A stretch of DNA of 37,659 bases, taken from Acidimicrobiia bacterium. GTDB taxonomy: Bacteria; Actinomycetota; Acidimicrobiia; Spongiisociales; UBA5794. Each line of letters opens with the position of its first letter. The stretch's first letter is position 1. Both the position numbers and the translations under genes were made by a program. The notes under the pieces are model-generated. The model did not search any database, had not been told where the DNA came from, and worked only from the letters and a program-made list of their open reading frames with translations. The stretch is from positions 1-37,659 of the forward strand of contig JALVQZ010000138.1 of assembly GCA_027036355.1 (NCBI GenBank). Direction: 5' to 3'. Shown here piece after piece: positions 27,892 to 36,955 of the stretch.

Positions 27892-27898
27892 GCCGCCG

Positions 27899-28570
27899 AT
27901 GTCCGACCTCGCCGCCGTGCCTCCCCAAGACGTTCGCCTCCGGGCGGCCGAGATCCTGCGTCGTCTCGAGACGCTCTACCCCGAAGCCCACACCGCATTG
28001 CACTATCGCGACCCGTGGCAGTTGCTCGTCGCCACCGTGCTGTCCGCGCAGACGACCGACGAGAACGTCAACAAGGTGACCCCGGTGCTGTTCGCACGCT
28101 GGCCGACACCGGAGGATCTCGCCCATGCCGACCCCGAGGAGGTCGAGAAGGTCGTCTACTCGACCGGGTACTACCGGCAGAAGACGAAGTCGATCATCGG
28201 CCTGGCGCGGGCGCTCGTCGAACGTTTCGACGGTGAGGTTCCGGCCGATCTCGATGAGCTCGTCACGCTGCCCGGCGTCGGCCGGAAGACCGCCAGCGTG
28301 GTCCTCGCCGAGGCGTTCCACCAGCCCGCCATCGCCGTGGACACCCACGTCAAGCGGGTCGCGAACCGCCTGGGGCTGACCGCATCGTCCGATCCCGTCA
28401 AGATCGAACGGGACCTCAAGGCGTTGTTCCCGCGGGAGACCTGGGCGGGGATCTCCATGCGTTTCATCCGCTTCGGTCGCGAGTACTGCGACGCCCGCAA
28501 GCCGCGCTGCTACGTCTGTCCGCTGGCGGACCTCTGCCCGTACCCGGACAAGACACCACCACCGGAGTGA
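27899..28570 (+). CDS. nth: Endonuclease III
   Basis: LLVATVLSAQTTDENVNKVTP, LPGVGRKTASVVLAEAF (HhH-GPD), AVDTHVKRVANRLGL, 4Fe-4S cluster CDARKPRCYVCPLADLC. Confidence 0.96.
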   Translation: MSDLAAVPPQDVRLRAAEILRRLETLYPEAHTALHYRDPWQLLVATVLSAQTTDENVNKVTPVLFARWPTPEDLAHADPEEVEKVVYSTGYYRQKTKSIIGLARALVERFDGEVPADLDELVTLPGVGRKTASVVLAEAFHQPAIAVDTHVKRVANRLGLTASSDPVKIERDLKALFPRETWAGISMRFIRFGREYCDARKPRCYVCPLADLCPYPDKTPPPE

Positions 28571-29877
28571 CGGCGAGGGGTCCCTCCACCCGTCGTCACG
28601 ATCGGGAGATCCTCCGCCTCGCCGTTCCGGCTCTCGGGGCGCTGGCGGTCGATCCCCTCGTCTCGTTGGTCGACACGGCGTTCGTCGGCAGGCTCGGAGC
28701 GGAGGCGCTCGCGGCGGTCGCCCTGGCCGGTGCGGTGTTCGCGATCTCGTTCGCGCTCTTCAACTTCCTCGAGTACGGCGTCACTCCGTACGTCGCGGCG
28801 GCCTTGGCGGCAGGGAACCGTCGACGGGCGGGGCGTTTCGTCCTCGGCGCGTTGATCGTCGGCGTCGGGGCGGGGACCGTCGTTGCCGTGGCGGTGGCCG
28901 GCGCCGCCGTCTGGATCCTGCGGACCCTGGGGGCCGGGCCTGAGGTGATCGACGCCGCCGTGTCGTACCTCCGCATCCGGGCGGTCGCCCTTCCCGCCGT
29001 GATGGTGGCGATGGTGGGTCACGGCGCGTTCCGGGGCGCCCAGGACACCCGCACCCCCATGGTCGTGACGGCCGGCTTCAACCTCGTCAACGTCCTGGCC
29101 GACCCGTTGCTCATCTTCGGGCTCGGCATGGGGGTCGTCGGCGCCGCGGTCGCCACCGCGGTCGCGCAGGTGTTCGGCGCCGCCTGGTTCCTTCTGCTCA
29201 TGGTCCGCTCGGAGGTGCTGTCGATCCGGTGGGTCTGGCCCGGTCGTGACGCCCTGGCGCCGCTGTGGGGGGCGGGGCGGGCACTGGTCGTTCGGACCGG
29301 CGCGTTGCTGGCGACCCTCACGATCGCGACCGCGGTCGCGGCGAGGGTGGGCACCGCCGCCGTCGCGGCCCATCAGATCGCCATGCAGCTCTGGCTCTTC
29401 CTCGCCCTGTCCCTCGACGCTCTCGCCATCGCGGGCCAGGCGATGGTCGCCAAGGCGCTCGGCGAAGGTGCACGGTCCGAAGCGAAGTCGATCGCCGACC
29501 GGCTCCTCCTGTTCGGCGGTGCGGCCGGGACCGTCCTGACCGTCGCGTTGTTGGCGGTGCGTCCGTGGTTGGGAGGATGGTTCACGACCGACGCCGGCGT
29601 GCTGAGCGCCTTCGCGGCCATCTACGGGTTCCTGGCGCTGATGCAGCCCCTCAACGGGCTCGTCTTCGTGTGGGACGGTGTCGCCATCGGTGCGGAGGCC
29701 TACGGGTTCCTGGCGGTCGGGACGGTCGCTGCCGGGATCGTCGCCGTCGGTCTGCTCGCCCTCGTCATTCCCCTGGGGCTGGGCTTGGCGGGGGTGTGGT
29801 GGGCGATCGTGGCGATGATGGTGGTGCGGGCGGTGTTCCTGGCGTGGTGGCACGTGCACGGCCCCCTCGCCTCCTGA
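28567..29877 (+). CDS. MATE family efflux protein (DinF-like)
   Basis: EILRLAVPALGALAVDPLVSLVDTAFVGRLGAEALAAVALAG; ~12 TM segments; GTG overlaps nth stop. Confidence 0.93.
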   Translation: MTARGPSTRRHDREILRLAVPALGALAVDPLVSLVDTAFVGRLGAEALAAVALAGAVFAISFALFNFLEYGVTPYVAAALAAGNRRRAGRFVLGALIVGVGAGTVVAVAVAGAAVWILRTLGAGPEVIDAAVSYLRIRAVALPAVMVAMVGHGAFRGAQDTRTPMVVTAGFNLVNVLADPLLIFGLGMGVVGAAVATAVAQVFGAAWFLLLMVRSEVLSIRWVWPGRDALAPLWGAGRALVVRTGALLATLTIATAVAARVGTAAVAAHQIAMQLWLFLALSLDALAIAGQAMVAKALGEGARSEAKSIADRLLLFGGAAGTVLTVALLAVRPWLGGWFTTDAGVLSAFAAIYGFLALMQPLNGLVFVWDGVAIGAEAYGFLAVGTVAAGIVAVGLLALVIPLGLGLAGVWWAIVAMMVVRAVFLAWWHVHGPLAS

Positions 29878-31078
29878 CGAGATCGATCCCACGGGTCTCG
29901 GGGAGCGCGAGCGCCAGGAAGATCGAGACGGCGACGCCGACGCCGAGGACGACGACGGTCGCAGGCAGCCCGATGCGGTCGATGAGGATCCCCCCGACGA
30001 TGAACCCGAAGATGCTCCCGAGCACCGAGACGTTGGTGATCCACGCTCCCGCGGTGGCTCTCACCCGGGTGGGGAACAGCTCGGCGCGTTGGGCGCCGAA
30101 GGACGGGGTCAACATGGTGGCGCCGAGGGTGGCGAGGAAGATGGCCGGGGCCAGGAACCAGCCGGAATCCAACAGATAGAACGCCACGCCGCCCGCCAAT
30201 CCGATCCCGAGGGCGGTCGCGGTCGCGACCCGCCGTCCCGCGCGGTCGGCGAGGCGCCCGCCGACGACGAGCCCGACGGTGCCGACACCGGAGAACACGA
30301 TCAGCAGGAACCGCGCCGCTCCGGCATCCCAGCCGAGATCGTTGATGAGCCGTTCGAGCACGAAGTCGAACGCCGGCGATGAGAACGCGGCGACGAAGAA
30401 CCCGATCGCCGCCATGGGCCAGAAGTGCTTGCCGAGTCCCATCCCCAGGGCCTTGACGAACGGGATGGGCTTGCCCGGCCGGAACGCTCGCGACTCGGGG
30501 AGGAACCGATTGAGCATCGGGAACAGCAACAGCCCGAGGCCGGTGAGGGCGAACAGGACCCGCCAGGCCTCGGGGGACTGCTCGGCGATCGGAAGCAGGA
30601 GGAGGCCGGTGCCGACCCCGAGCGATCCGGCCAACCCGTACACGCCGATCCCGTAGGCCCGGACGGGAGCCGTCAGCTCCTCGGCGAGGAGGACCACTCC
30701 GAGACTGGCCACGGCCACGACCGACAGGCGCACGAGGGACTGGGCGACCACGTAGACGGCGGTCGTCGGAACGAACGCCGTCGCCAGACTGGCGGTGACC
30801 AGCAGCAGGTACGCCATCAGCAGCGGCCGTCGCCGTCCCGACCGGTCCGCCAGCATCGAGAAGACCAAACCGACCAGCGACACGGCCCGCACGATGGCGA
30901 ACACGAGGCTCATCTGGCCTTCGGTCAGGTCCAGCGTGAGCCTGGCGTAGGGCAGCGTATGGGCCATCTGGGCGCCGCCGTAGCCGACGACGAAGCCGAC
31001 GATACCCATCAGGAACAGGATCCGGCGGTCGGAGACCTGCAGGGGGACGACGGGTCGGAAGAGGGAGGGGAGCGGCAT
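29765..31078 (-). CDS. Major facilitator superfamily transporter
   Basis: 12 TM pattern; MLADRSGRRRPLLMAYLLL and GGRLADRAGRRVATATALG MFS loop motifs; ELFPTRVRATAGAW. Pro/Ser/Thr-rich C-tail overlaps the MATE gene. Confidence 0.9.
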   Translation of the reverse strand: MPLPSLFRPVVPLQVSDRRILFLMGIVGFVVGYGGAQMAHTLPYARLTLDLTEGQMSLVFAIVRAVSLVGLVFSMLADRSGRRRPLLMAYLLLVTASLATAFVPTTAVYVVAQSLVRLSVVAVASLGVVLLAEELTAPVRAYGIGVYGLAGSLGVGTGLLLLPIAEQSPEAWRVLFALTGLGLLLFPMLNRFLPESRAFRPGKPIPFVKALGMGLGKHFWPMAAIGFFVAAFSSPAFDFVLERLINDLGWDAGAARFLLIVFSGVGTVGLVVGGRLADRAGRRVATATALGIGLAGGVAFYLLDSGWFLAPAIFLATLGATMLTPSFGAQRAELFPTRVRATAGAWITNVSVLGSIFGFIVGGILIDRIGLPATVVVLGVGVAVSIFLALALPETRGIDLVRRRGGRARATTPGTPPAPPSSPRSPTTPPPSPAPGE

Positions 31079-31181
31079 CGGCGGTCCGTGAGCATACCCC
31101 CAGCCGAGGCGGAAACCCGGGAACACTCGGACCGCCGTTACCGTTGTCGTGTCGTAACGATCGTCCGGACCGGAGGGACCT

Positions 31182-31931
31182 GTGGATCCAGCGATACTGA
31201 TCGCCGCCGTCTTCGCCGGCGCGGCTTCGTTCATCTCGCCGTGTGTCCTGCCCCTCATCCCCGGCTACGTGTCGTTGATGTCTGGATACTCGATGAAGGA
31301 ACTGTCCGACGGCGACGTATCCATGAGCAGGGTGGTCGGCTCCACCGCCTTGTTCATCGCCGGGTTCTCGATCGTGTTCGTGGCCCTCGGGGCGACGGCG
31401 ACGAGCCTGTCTCGGTTCCTGCAACAGACGGTGTTCACCCAGATCGCCGGGTGGATCGTCATCTTCATGGGGATCTTCATCGCCGTCACCGCGGTGTGGA
31501 CCCCGTCGTTCCTTCTCCCGGTCATGCGGGAACGTCGCTTCGAGATGCACAAGGCCCGCCGCTTCGGGGCGTTCGCCCCGCCGCTCATGGGCATGGCGTT
31601 CGCCTTCGGCTGGACGCCTTGCATCGGACCGTTCCTCGCCACCGCCCTGACCCTGGGCGCCAGCTCGGACACCGTCGGGCAGGGCATGATCGTCCTGTTG
31701 TTCTACTCGATCGGTCTCGGGATCCCCTTCCTCGTGACGTCCTTGGCGCTGGCCAAGGCCTTCTCCGCGTTCGATTGGGTCAAGAAGCGCCTCGTCCCCA
31801 TCACGGTGGTGTCGGGGTTGTCGCTGTCGGTGTTCGGGGTGCTCCTCGTGACCGGGCAGATCAGTGCCTTGTCGAGTTTCTTCTCCGAGCTCATGTTGCG
31901 ACTCGGGCTCGATCGCTTCGCGTCGGTCTGA
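31182..31931 (+). CDS. ccdA: CcdA/DsbD-type cytochrome c biogenesis membrane protein
   Basis: AGAASFISPCVLPLIPGYVSLMSG and FAFGWTPCIGPFLATAL, the two CcdA Cys motifs; GTG with SD ggagg. Confidence 0.92.
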   Translation: MDPAILIAAVFAGAASFISPCVLPLIPGYVSLMSGYSMKELSDGDVSMSRVVGSTALFIAGFSIVFVALGATATSLSRFLQQTVFTQIAGWIVIFMGIFIAVTAVWTPSFLLPVMRERRFEMHKARRFGAFAPPLMGMAFAFGWTPCIGPFLATALTLGASSDTVGQGMIVLLFYSIGLGIPFLVTSLALAKAFSAFDWVKKRLVPITVVSGLSLSVFGVLLVTGQISALSSFFSELMLRLGLDRFASV

Positions 31932-31967
31932 GGGCGGGTCCCCGGGAGCTTCCCGGTCGCGTCGGCC

Positions 31968-31973
31968 TATCGT
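31968..31973 (+). promoter_or_regulatory. Candidate leaderless -10 box (TATCGT) for trpE
   Basis: TATCGT-tcccgcg-ATG(31981), 7 nt spacing, no SD. Confidence 0.5.
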
Positions 31974-31980
31974 TCCCGCG

Positions 31981-33468
31981 ATGCAGGTGTCCCTGACCAG
32001 AGACGAGTTCGTCGCTCTCGCCGAGACGTACCGGATCGTTCCGGTGGCGATGGAACTGCTCGCCGACCGAGAGACCCCGGTGGCGGTGTTCGAGAAGCTC
32101 GTCGGTGACGGCGACGGTTTCCTGCTCGAGTCCGTCGAAGGCGGTGAGCGCTGGGCCCGGTGGTCCTTCGTCGGTTGGGACCCCATGTTCGTCCTCGAAG
32201 GCCGCGGCGACCGCACCGTCGTCCACGGCGACGGCCCGGAGCTGGATCCCGCGATCGCCCCGCTCGATGCGCTCGAGCGGCTCGTCGACGAGATGACCAC
32301 CCCGGACCCGGTCGTCGCCGGCCTCGGACCGTTCGTTCCTCCGTTGCATACCGGCGCGGTCGGCTATCTGGGATACGACATGGTGCGGGCCATCGAGCAC
32401 CTCCCCAACCGTCCTCCCGACGACCGTGACCTCCCGGACATGTTGTGGTTGTTCGTCGGGGCGATCGCCGCCTTCGACCGTCTCCGGGACGCGGTGGTGC
32501 TGATCCGCAACGTCCCCGTCGGTGGCGATCCGGCTGGGCGCTACGACCGGGCCGTCGCGGCGCTACGCGCCGACGCGGCGAGGCTCGGGGCTCCCCGGTC
32601 CTACACGGTGCGGTCCCGGCCGGGGTTCACCGATCGGCCGGCGGTGCGAGCGAACATGACCCGCGACGAGTTCGAAGCGGGCGTCGAGAAGGCCATCGGG
32701 CACATCGCGGCGGGCGACGCGTTCCAGATCGTCCCGTCCCTCCGGCTCGAGGTCGATCACCCGGGCGACCCCTTCACGACCTACCGGGGCTTGCGGCTCG
32801 TCAACCCGTCGCCGTTCATGTTCTTCATCCGTCACGGCGAACTGGCGATCGCCGGCTCGTCCCCCGAGCTCATGACCAGGATCCGCGACGGCGTCGTCTA
32901 CTCCCGCCCGATCGCCGGGACGCGGCCCCGCGGCGCCACCCCGGACGAGGACCTGCGTCTCGAGGCCGAGCTGCTCGCCGATCCGAAGGAACGGGCCGAG
33001 CACGTCATGTTGATCGACCTGGCCCGCAACGACCTCGGTCGGGTGTGCGAGTTCGGGTCGGTCGCCGTCGACGAGCTGATGGTCATCGAGCGCTACTCCC
33101 ACGTGATGCACATCGTCTCGGGGATCTCGGGACGGCTCCGGCCAGGCGTCGGTCCGGTCGAGGTCCTCCGTTCGACGTTCCCCCACGGCACCGTGTCGGG
33201 TGCCCCGAAGGTCCGGGCGATGGAGATCATCGACGAGATCGAACCGACCGCCAGGGGTCCGTACGCGGGCGCGGTCGGGTACGTCGACTTCTCCGGCAAC
33301 CTGGACACCGCCATCGCCCTGCGAACGCTCGTCGCCTCCGGTGGCACGGCCTGGGTCCAGGCCGGGGCGGGAGTCGTCTACGACTCGGACCCCGCCAAGG
33401 AGTACGAGGAGTGCCTCGCCAAGGCCGCGGCGGTGCTCGCTGCGGTGCGCGGGATCGAGGCCGAGTGA
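31981..33468 (+). CDS. trpE: Anthranilate synthase component I
   Basis: GDAFQIVPSLRLE, NPSPFMFFIRHGELAIAGSSPELM, RPIAGTRPRG, HVMLIDLARNDLGRV, FPHGTVSGAPKVRAMEII. Confidence 0.95.
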   Translation: MQVSLTRDEFVALAETYRIVPVAMELLADRETPVAVFEKLVGDGDGFLLESVEGGERWARWSFVGWDPMFVLEGRGDRTVVHGDGPELDPAIAPLDALERLVDEMTTPDPVVAGLGPFVPPLHTGAVGYLGYDMVRAIEHLPNRPPDDRDLPDMLWLFVGAIAAFDRLRDAVVLIRNVPVGGDPAGRYDRAVAALRADAARLGAPRSYTVRSRPGFTDRPAVRANMTRDEFEAGVEKAIGHIAAGDAFQIVPSLRLEVDHPGDPFTTYRGLRLVNPSPFMFFIRHGELAIAGSSPELMTRIRDGVVYSRPIAGTRPRGATPDEDLRLEAELLADPKERAEHVMLIDLARNDLGRVCEFGSVAVDELMVIERYSHVMHIVSGISGRLRPGVGPVEVLRSTFPHGTVSGAPKVRAMEIIDEIEPTARGPYAGAVGYVDFSGNLDTAIALRTLVASGGTAWVQAGAGVVYDSDPAKEYEECLAKAAAVLAAVRGIEAE

Positions 33469-34367
33469 TGGCATCGATCGCCGAGGACTACCACCGGTTG
33501 CGGGAGTCGGTCGGTGCCGTCGACGACGTGTATCGAGCGGTATCGATCGTCGGTCCCGACGCCCGCCGGTTCCTGCACGGGGTCCTCTCCGCCGACATCG
33601 CCTCGGCGCCGCCAGGGACGGTCCTGCGCTCGCTCCTGCTCACCCCCAAGGGACGGCTCGTCGCCCACCTTCGGGTCGCGGTGGGCGACGAACGCATCGT
33701 CGCGATCACCGATGCCGCCGCCGCGGACGACATGGTCGAGATCCTCGAACGGTTCCGCTTCCGGGTCGACGCCAGGATCGTCCCCATCGACGGGACGAGC
33801 ACGCTCTTGTGCGGCCCCGCGATCGCCGACATCTGCGACGTGGCGCCCGCCCGGTGGCGGGACGAAGGCGACCGTTTCGTCGTCGACATCCCGGGGGTGC
33901 ATCCCGGAGCTCGCCGGGTCCTCGTGGTGGGGACGCGGCCCGACGTTCCGCGGGTCGACCCCGGCGCCTACGCGGCGGTCCGGATCGAGGACGGGGAACC
34001 GGTCAGTGGCGTGGACGTCGACGAAGGGTCGATCCCTCACGAGACCGGTCTCGTGACCGGCGCCGTCTCGTTCACGAAGGGCTGCTACCTCGGTCAGGAG
34101 CTGGTCTCCCGGATCGAGACCCGAGGTCACGTCAACCGGGCGTTGCGAGGGATCGTCGCCGCCGAGCGGACGCCGATCGCCGCCGGCGCGACGGTCCAGG
34201 GTCCCGAGCGCGACCTCGGCGTCGTCACGTCCAGCGCGGTCTCGCCCGAACGGGGAGCGATCGGGATGGCCCTGGTCCGCGTGGACGCCGGTCCGGGAAC
34301 CGAGGTGACGTTGCAGGGACCCGGCGGGTCCCGGACGGGGATGATCGTCGCGTTGCCGATGCGTTGA
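33468..34367 (+). CDS. ygfZ: YgfZ/GcvT-like folate-binding protein
   Basis: FLHGVLSADIASAPPGTVLRSLLLTPKGRLVAHLRV and the KGCYLGQE signature (SFTKGCYLGQELVSR). Confidence 0.9.
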   Translation: MASIAEDYHRLRESVGAVDDVYRAVSIVGPDARRFLHGVLSADIASAPPGTVLRSLLLTPKGRLVAHLRVAVGDERIVAITDAAAADDMVEILERFRFRVDARIVPIDGTSTLLCGPAIADICDVAPARWRDEGDRFVVDIPGVHPGARRVLVVGTRPDVPRVDPGAYAAVRIEDGEPVSGVDVDEGSIPHETGLVTGAVSFTKGCYLGQELVSRIETRGHVNRALRGIVAAERTPIAAGATVQGPERDLGVVTSSAVSPERGAIGMALVRVDAGPGTEVTLQGPGGSRTGMIVALPMR

Positions 34368-34452
34368 TCGGACCGCCGGAACCTCTTTCGGTCTCCCTTA
34401 CAGTCCTCGAACAGATCGTGCCGATACTGTGTGCAGAACGTACGAGGAGACC

Positions 34453-35127
34453 ATGACCGGCAAGGGAACGATCCTGCTGATCGAAGACGAGCCCGACATC
34501 GCGGATCTGCTCCGCATGTACCTGGAGAAGGACGGGTTCCGTCTCGTCCATGCCGCCTCGGGAGAGGATGGACTGCAACGGCTCGACGAACGCGACCCGA
34601 GGGTGGTGCTCCTCGACATCGGGCTTCCCGGGATCGACGGCATCGAGGTGTGCCGGCGGATCAGGTCGACCTCCGACGTCCCGGTCATCATGCTCACGGC
34701 CAGGGATTCCGAGATCGACAAGATCGTCGGTCTCGAGATCGGCGCCGACGATTACGTGACGAAACCGTTCTCGCCGCGCGAGCTCGTCGCCAGGGTCAAG
34801 GCCGTGCTCCGCCGCAGCGAGGAACGGCCCATCGTTCCCAAGGTCATCGAGCTCGGTGGTTTCACGATCGACAGCGGACGTCGCGAGGTCGTCACCCCGT
34901 CGGGCGAGGTGATCCGCCCGACGGCACGCGAGTTCGACCTCCTGTGGTACCTCGCCGAGCACCGCGGTCTCGTCCTGTCCCGGAACCAGATCCTCGAAGC
35001 CGTGTGGGGGTACGACTACTTCGGCGAGACACGCACCGTCGACGTCCACATCCGGCAGCTCCGCAAGAAGCTCGAAGGGATCCCGATCGAGACCGTGTGG
35101 GGCGTCGGTTACCGGCTCGGCGACTGA
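34453..35127 (+). CDS. OmpR/PhoB-family response regulator
   Basis: ILLIEDEPDIADLLRMYL receiver, VVLLDIGLPGIDG phospho-Asp, GADDYVTKPFSPRELVARVKAVLRR, winged-helix C-terminus (RTVDVHIRQLRKKLE..VWGVGYRL). Confidence 0.96.
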   Translation: MTGKGTILLIEDEPDIADLLRMYLEKDGFRLVHAASGEDGLQRLDERDPRVVLLDIGLPGIDGIEVCRRIRSTSDVPVIMLTARDSEIDKIVGLEIGADDYVTKPFSPRELVARVKAVLRRSEERPIVPKVIELGGFTIDSGRREVVTPSGEVIRPTAREFDLLWYLAEHRGLVLSRNQILEAVWGYDYFGETRTVDVHIRQLRKKLEGIPIETVWGVGYRLGD

Positions 35128-36524
35128 TGCAACGCAAGATCCTCCTCGGGGCGCTGGTGGTGGCGTTGGTGACCCTGGCGATCGGCGTCGCGACGATCGC
35201 GGTCGTCCAACGATCCGTCCGAGACCAGGCCCAGGACGAGCTCTTCCGCCAGGCCGAGGCGACGGCCACGTTCATCGAGGAGGAGCTGGGCGACCTGGAC
35301 CTGAGCCCCGGCTCGGGAGCGCTGAGGAGGATCCCGAAGCTGAGGGAACAGGTCGCCCGTGTGCTTCGCACCGCGAGGATCGTCGGCGGCCACGACATCG
35401 TCGAGGCGGCGATCCAGCTCCCCAACGGCCGGACCACGGCTCTCGTGGCGGACCCGCAGCTCCTCACCAGGATCCCCGCCGGCGTCGACGAGCGCAGCGC
35501 CCTCCGCCTCGACGTCGACGGCACCCCCATGCTGGTCACCGTTCGGAGGATCGCGCTGGCGTCGGACGCGGAGCTGATCGTCGCCATCGGACGGAGTGAA
35601 CCGCTGCTGCCCGTCCGCTTCGTGACGCGGTCCCTGCTCCTCGCCCTCGGTGTGGGCGCGGCGCTGGTGATCGGCTTCGGCGTGTGGTTCTCGACGGTGA
35701 CCGGACGTCGACTGCGGGGACTGGAGACCGCCTCGCGACGGATCGCCGCCGGCGACCTGTCCGCTCGAGCGCCGATCGACGGGGACGACGAGATCACCGA
35801 GGTCTCCGAGGCCTTCAACGAGATGGCCGACCAGCTCGAACAGGCGCGCCGCCGGGAACGTGACTTCCTCATGAGCGTCGGTCACGATCTGCGGACCCCG
35901 CTGACGGCGATCCGCGGCTACGCCGAAGCTCTCGATGCCGGTGATGTCTCCGACGAGGACCTCGAGCGAGTCGCCACCGTGCTGCACACCCAGACCGATC
36001 GGCTCAGCCGGCTCGTCGAGGACCTGATGCTGCTGGCCCGGCTGGAAGCCAGGGAGTTCACCCTCCGGCCCGAACGCGTCGACCTGGCGGCCCACGTCAA
36101 GGAGATCGCCGAGACGTACCGGGGGCGGATCGACGCCGCCCGGATCCGGCTCGTGCTCGACCTCACAGACGTGGGCGAGGTCGTGGTCGATCCGGATCGG
36201 ATCGGCCAGATCCTCGCCAACCTCCTCGACAACGCGATGCGCTACACCCCCGAGGGCGGCACGGTGACCGTGGGTCTCGCGCCGACCACCGCCGGCGTGG
36301 CCCTGACGGTGACCGACAGTGGACCGGGCATCGACCCGGAGGATCTTCCCCGGGTCTTCGATCGGCTCTACGTCGCTCAGCGGTACCGCCCCGTCCGTCC
36401 CGAGGGCTCGGGTCTGGGGCTGTCGATCGTCAAGGAGCTCGTCGACGCCATGGGGGGTTCGATCTCGGTCGACAGCGCACCGGGTCGAGGAACGTCGGTC
36501 GGCGTGACCATCCCGACCGCCTGA
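35127..36524 (+). CDS. Sensor histidine kinase (HAMP-HisKA-HATPase)
   Basis: N-terminal TM, HAMP, SVGHDLRTPLTAIRGYAEAL H-box, LLDNAMRYTPEGG N-box, DSGPGI and GLGLSIVKELV G-boxes; start overlaps RR stop. Confidence 0.96.
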   Translation: MQRKILLGALVVALVTLAIGVATIAVVQRSVRDQAQDELFRQAEATATFIEEELGDLDLSPGSGALRRIPKLREQVARVLRTARIVGGHDIVEAAIQLPNGRTTALVADPQLLTRIPAGVDERSALRLDVDGTPMLVTVRRIALASDAELIVAIGRSEPLLPVRFVTRSLLLALGVGAALVIGFGVWFSTVTGRRLRGLETASRRIAAGDLSARAPIDGDDEITEVSEAFNEMADQLEQARRRERDFLMSVGHDLRTPLTAIRGYAEALDAGDVSDEDLERVATVLHTQTDRLSRLVEDLMLLARLEAREFTLRPERVDLAAHVKEIAETYRGRIDAARIRLVLDLTDVGEVVVDPDRIGQILANLLDNAMRYTPEGGTVTVGLAPTTAGVALTVTDSGPGIDPEDLPRVFDRLYVAQRYRPVRPEGSGLGLSIVKELVDAMGGSISVDSAPGRGTSVGVTIPTA

Positions 36525-36590
36525 GGAACCCGACCGACGATCCCGGCCCGTCGCCGATCCGGCATGGCCCCCTACCGACAGGCGCCCCTC

Positions 36591-36596
36591 TAGCCT
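36591..36596 (+). promoter_or_regulatory. Candidate -10 box (TAGCCT) for cytochrome c gene
   Basis: TAGCCT 10 nt before ATG 36607, no SD. Confidence 0.35.
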
Positions 36597-36606
36597 CGCC
36601 GTCGGC

Positions 36607-36915
36607 ATGCGACCGCTCCTCCCCACCGTCGTTCTCCTCGTCGCCGTGATCCTGTCGGCATGCGCCGACCCGGCCCAGGGCCGGTACGGAGCCGACCTGT
36701 ACGGGGTCACCTGCGCACGGTGTCATGGACCGGATCTGGAGGGCGGGATCGGACCCGCCATCGGGCCCGGATCGAACGCCGCGACCGCGCTGACCGACGA
36801 GCAGATCCGCGGCGTCATCGAGATCGGGCCCGGGGCGATGCCGTCGTTCCGTCGCCTCGACGACGACCAGATCGACAGCCTGGTCGCGTATCTCCGGGCC
36901 CGGCAACGACGCTGA
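36607..36915 (+). CDS. Small lipoprotein c-type cytochrome
   Basis: Signal peptide with lipobox (VILSACADP), CARCH heme motif, AMPSFRRLDDDQIDSLVAYLRARQ. Confidence 0.88.
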   Translation: MRPLLPTVVLLVAVILSACADPAQGRYGADLYGVTCARCHGPDLEGGIGPAIGPGSNAATALTDEQIRGVIEIGPGAMPSFRRLDDDQIDSLVAYLRARQRR

Positions 36916-36943
36916 GGAGGCGTCGGAGCCCATCGCAGCGTCC

Positions 36944-36949
36944 TACCAT
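36944..36949 (+). promoter_or_regulatory. Candidate leaderless -10 box (TACCAT) for trpC
   Basis: TACCAT-cggccg-ATG(36956), 6 nt spacing, no SD. Confidence 0.5.
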
Positions 36950-36955
36950 CGGCCG

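Noticed and set aside
29700-32300. 866-aa minus-strand ORF spanning MATE end, MFS and ccdA/trpE start
   Set aside because: Out of frame with the clear MFS protein and antisense to ccdA; composition is Arg/Pro/Asp-rich with no recognisable domain.
34397-34432. ACAGT...ACTGT symmetry upstream of the response regulator gene
   Set aside because: Only 5-nt arms with a long spacer; too weak to call an autoregulatory site.
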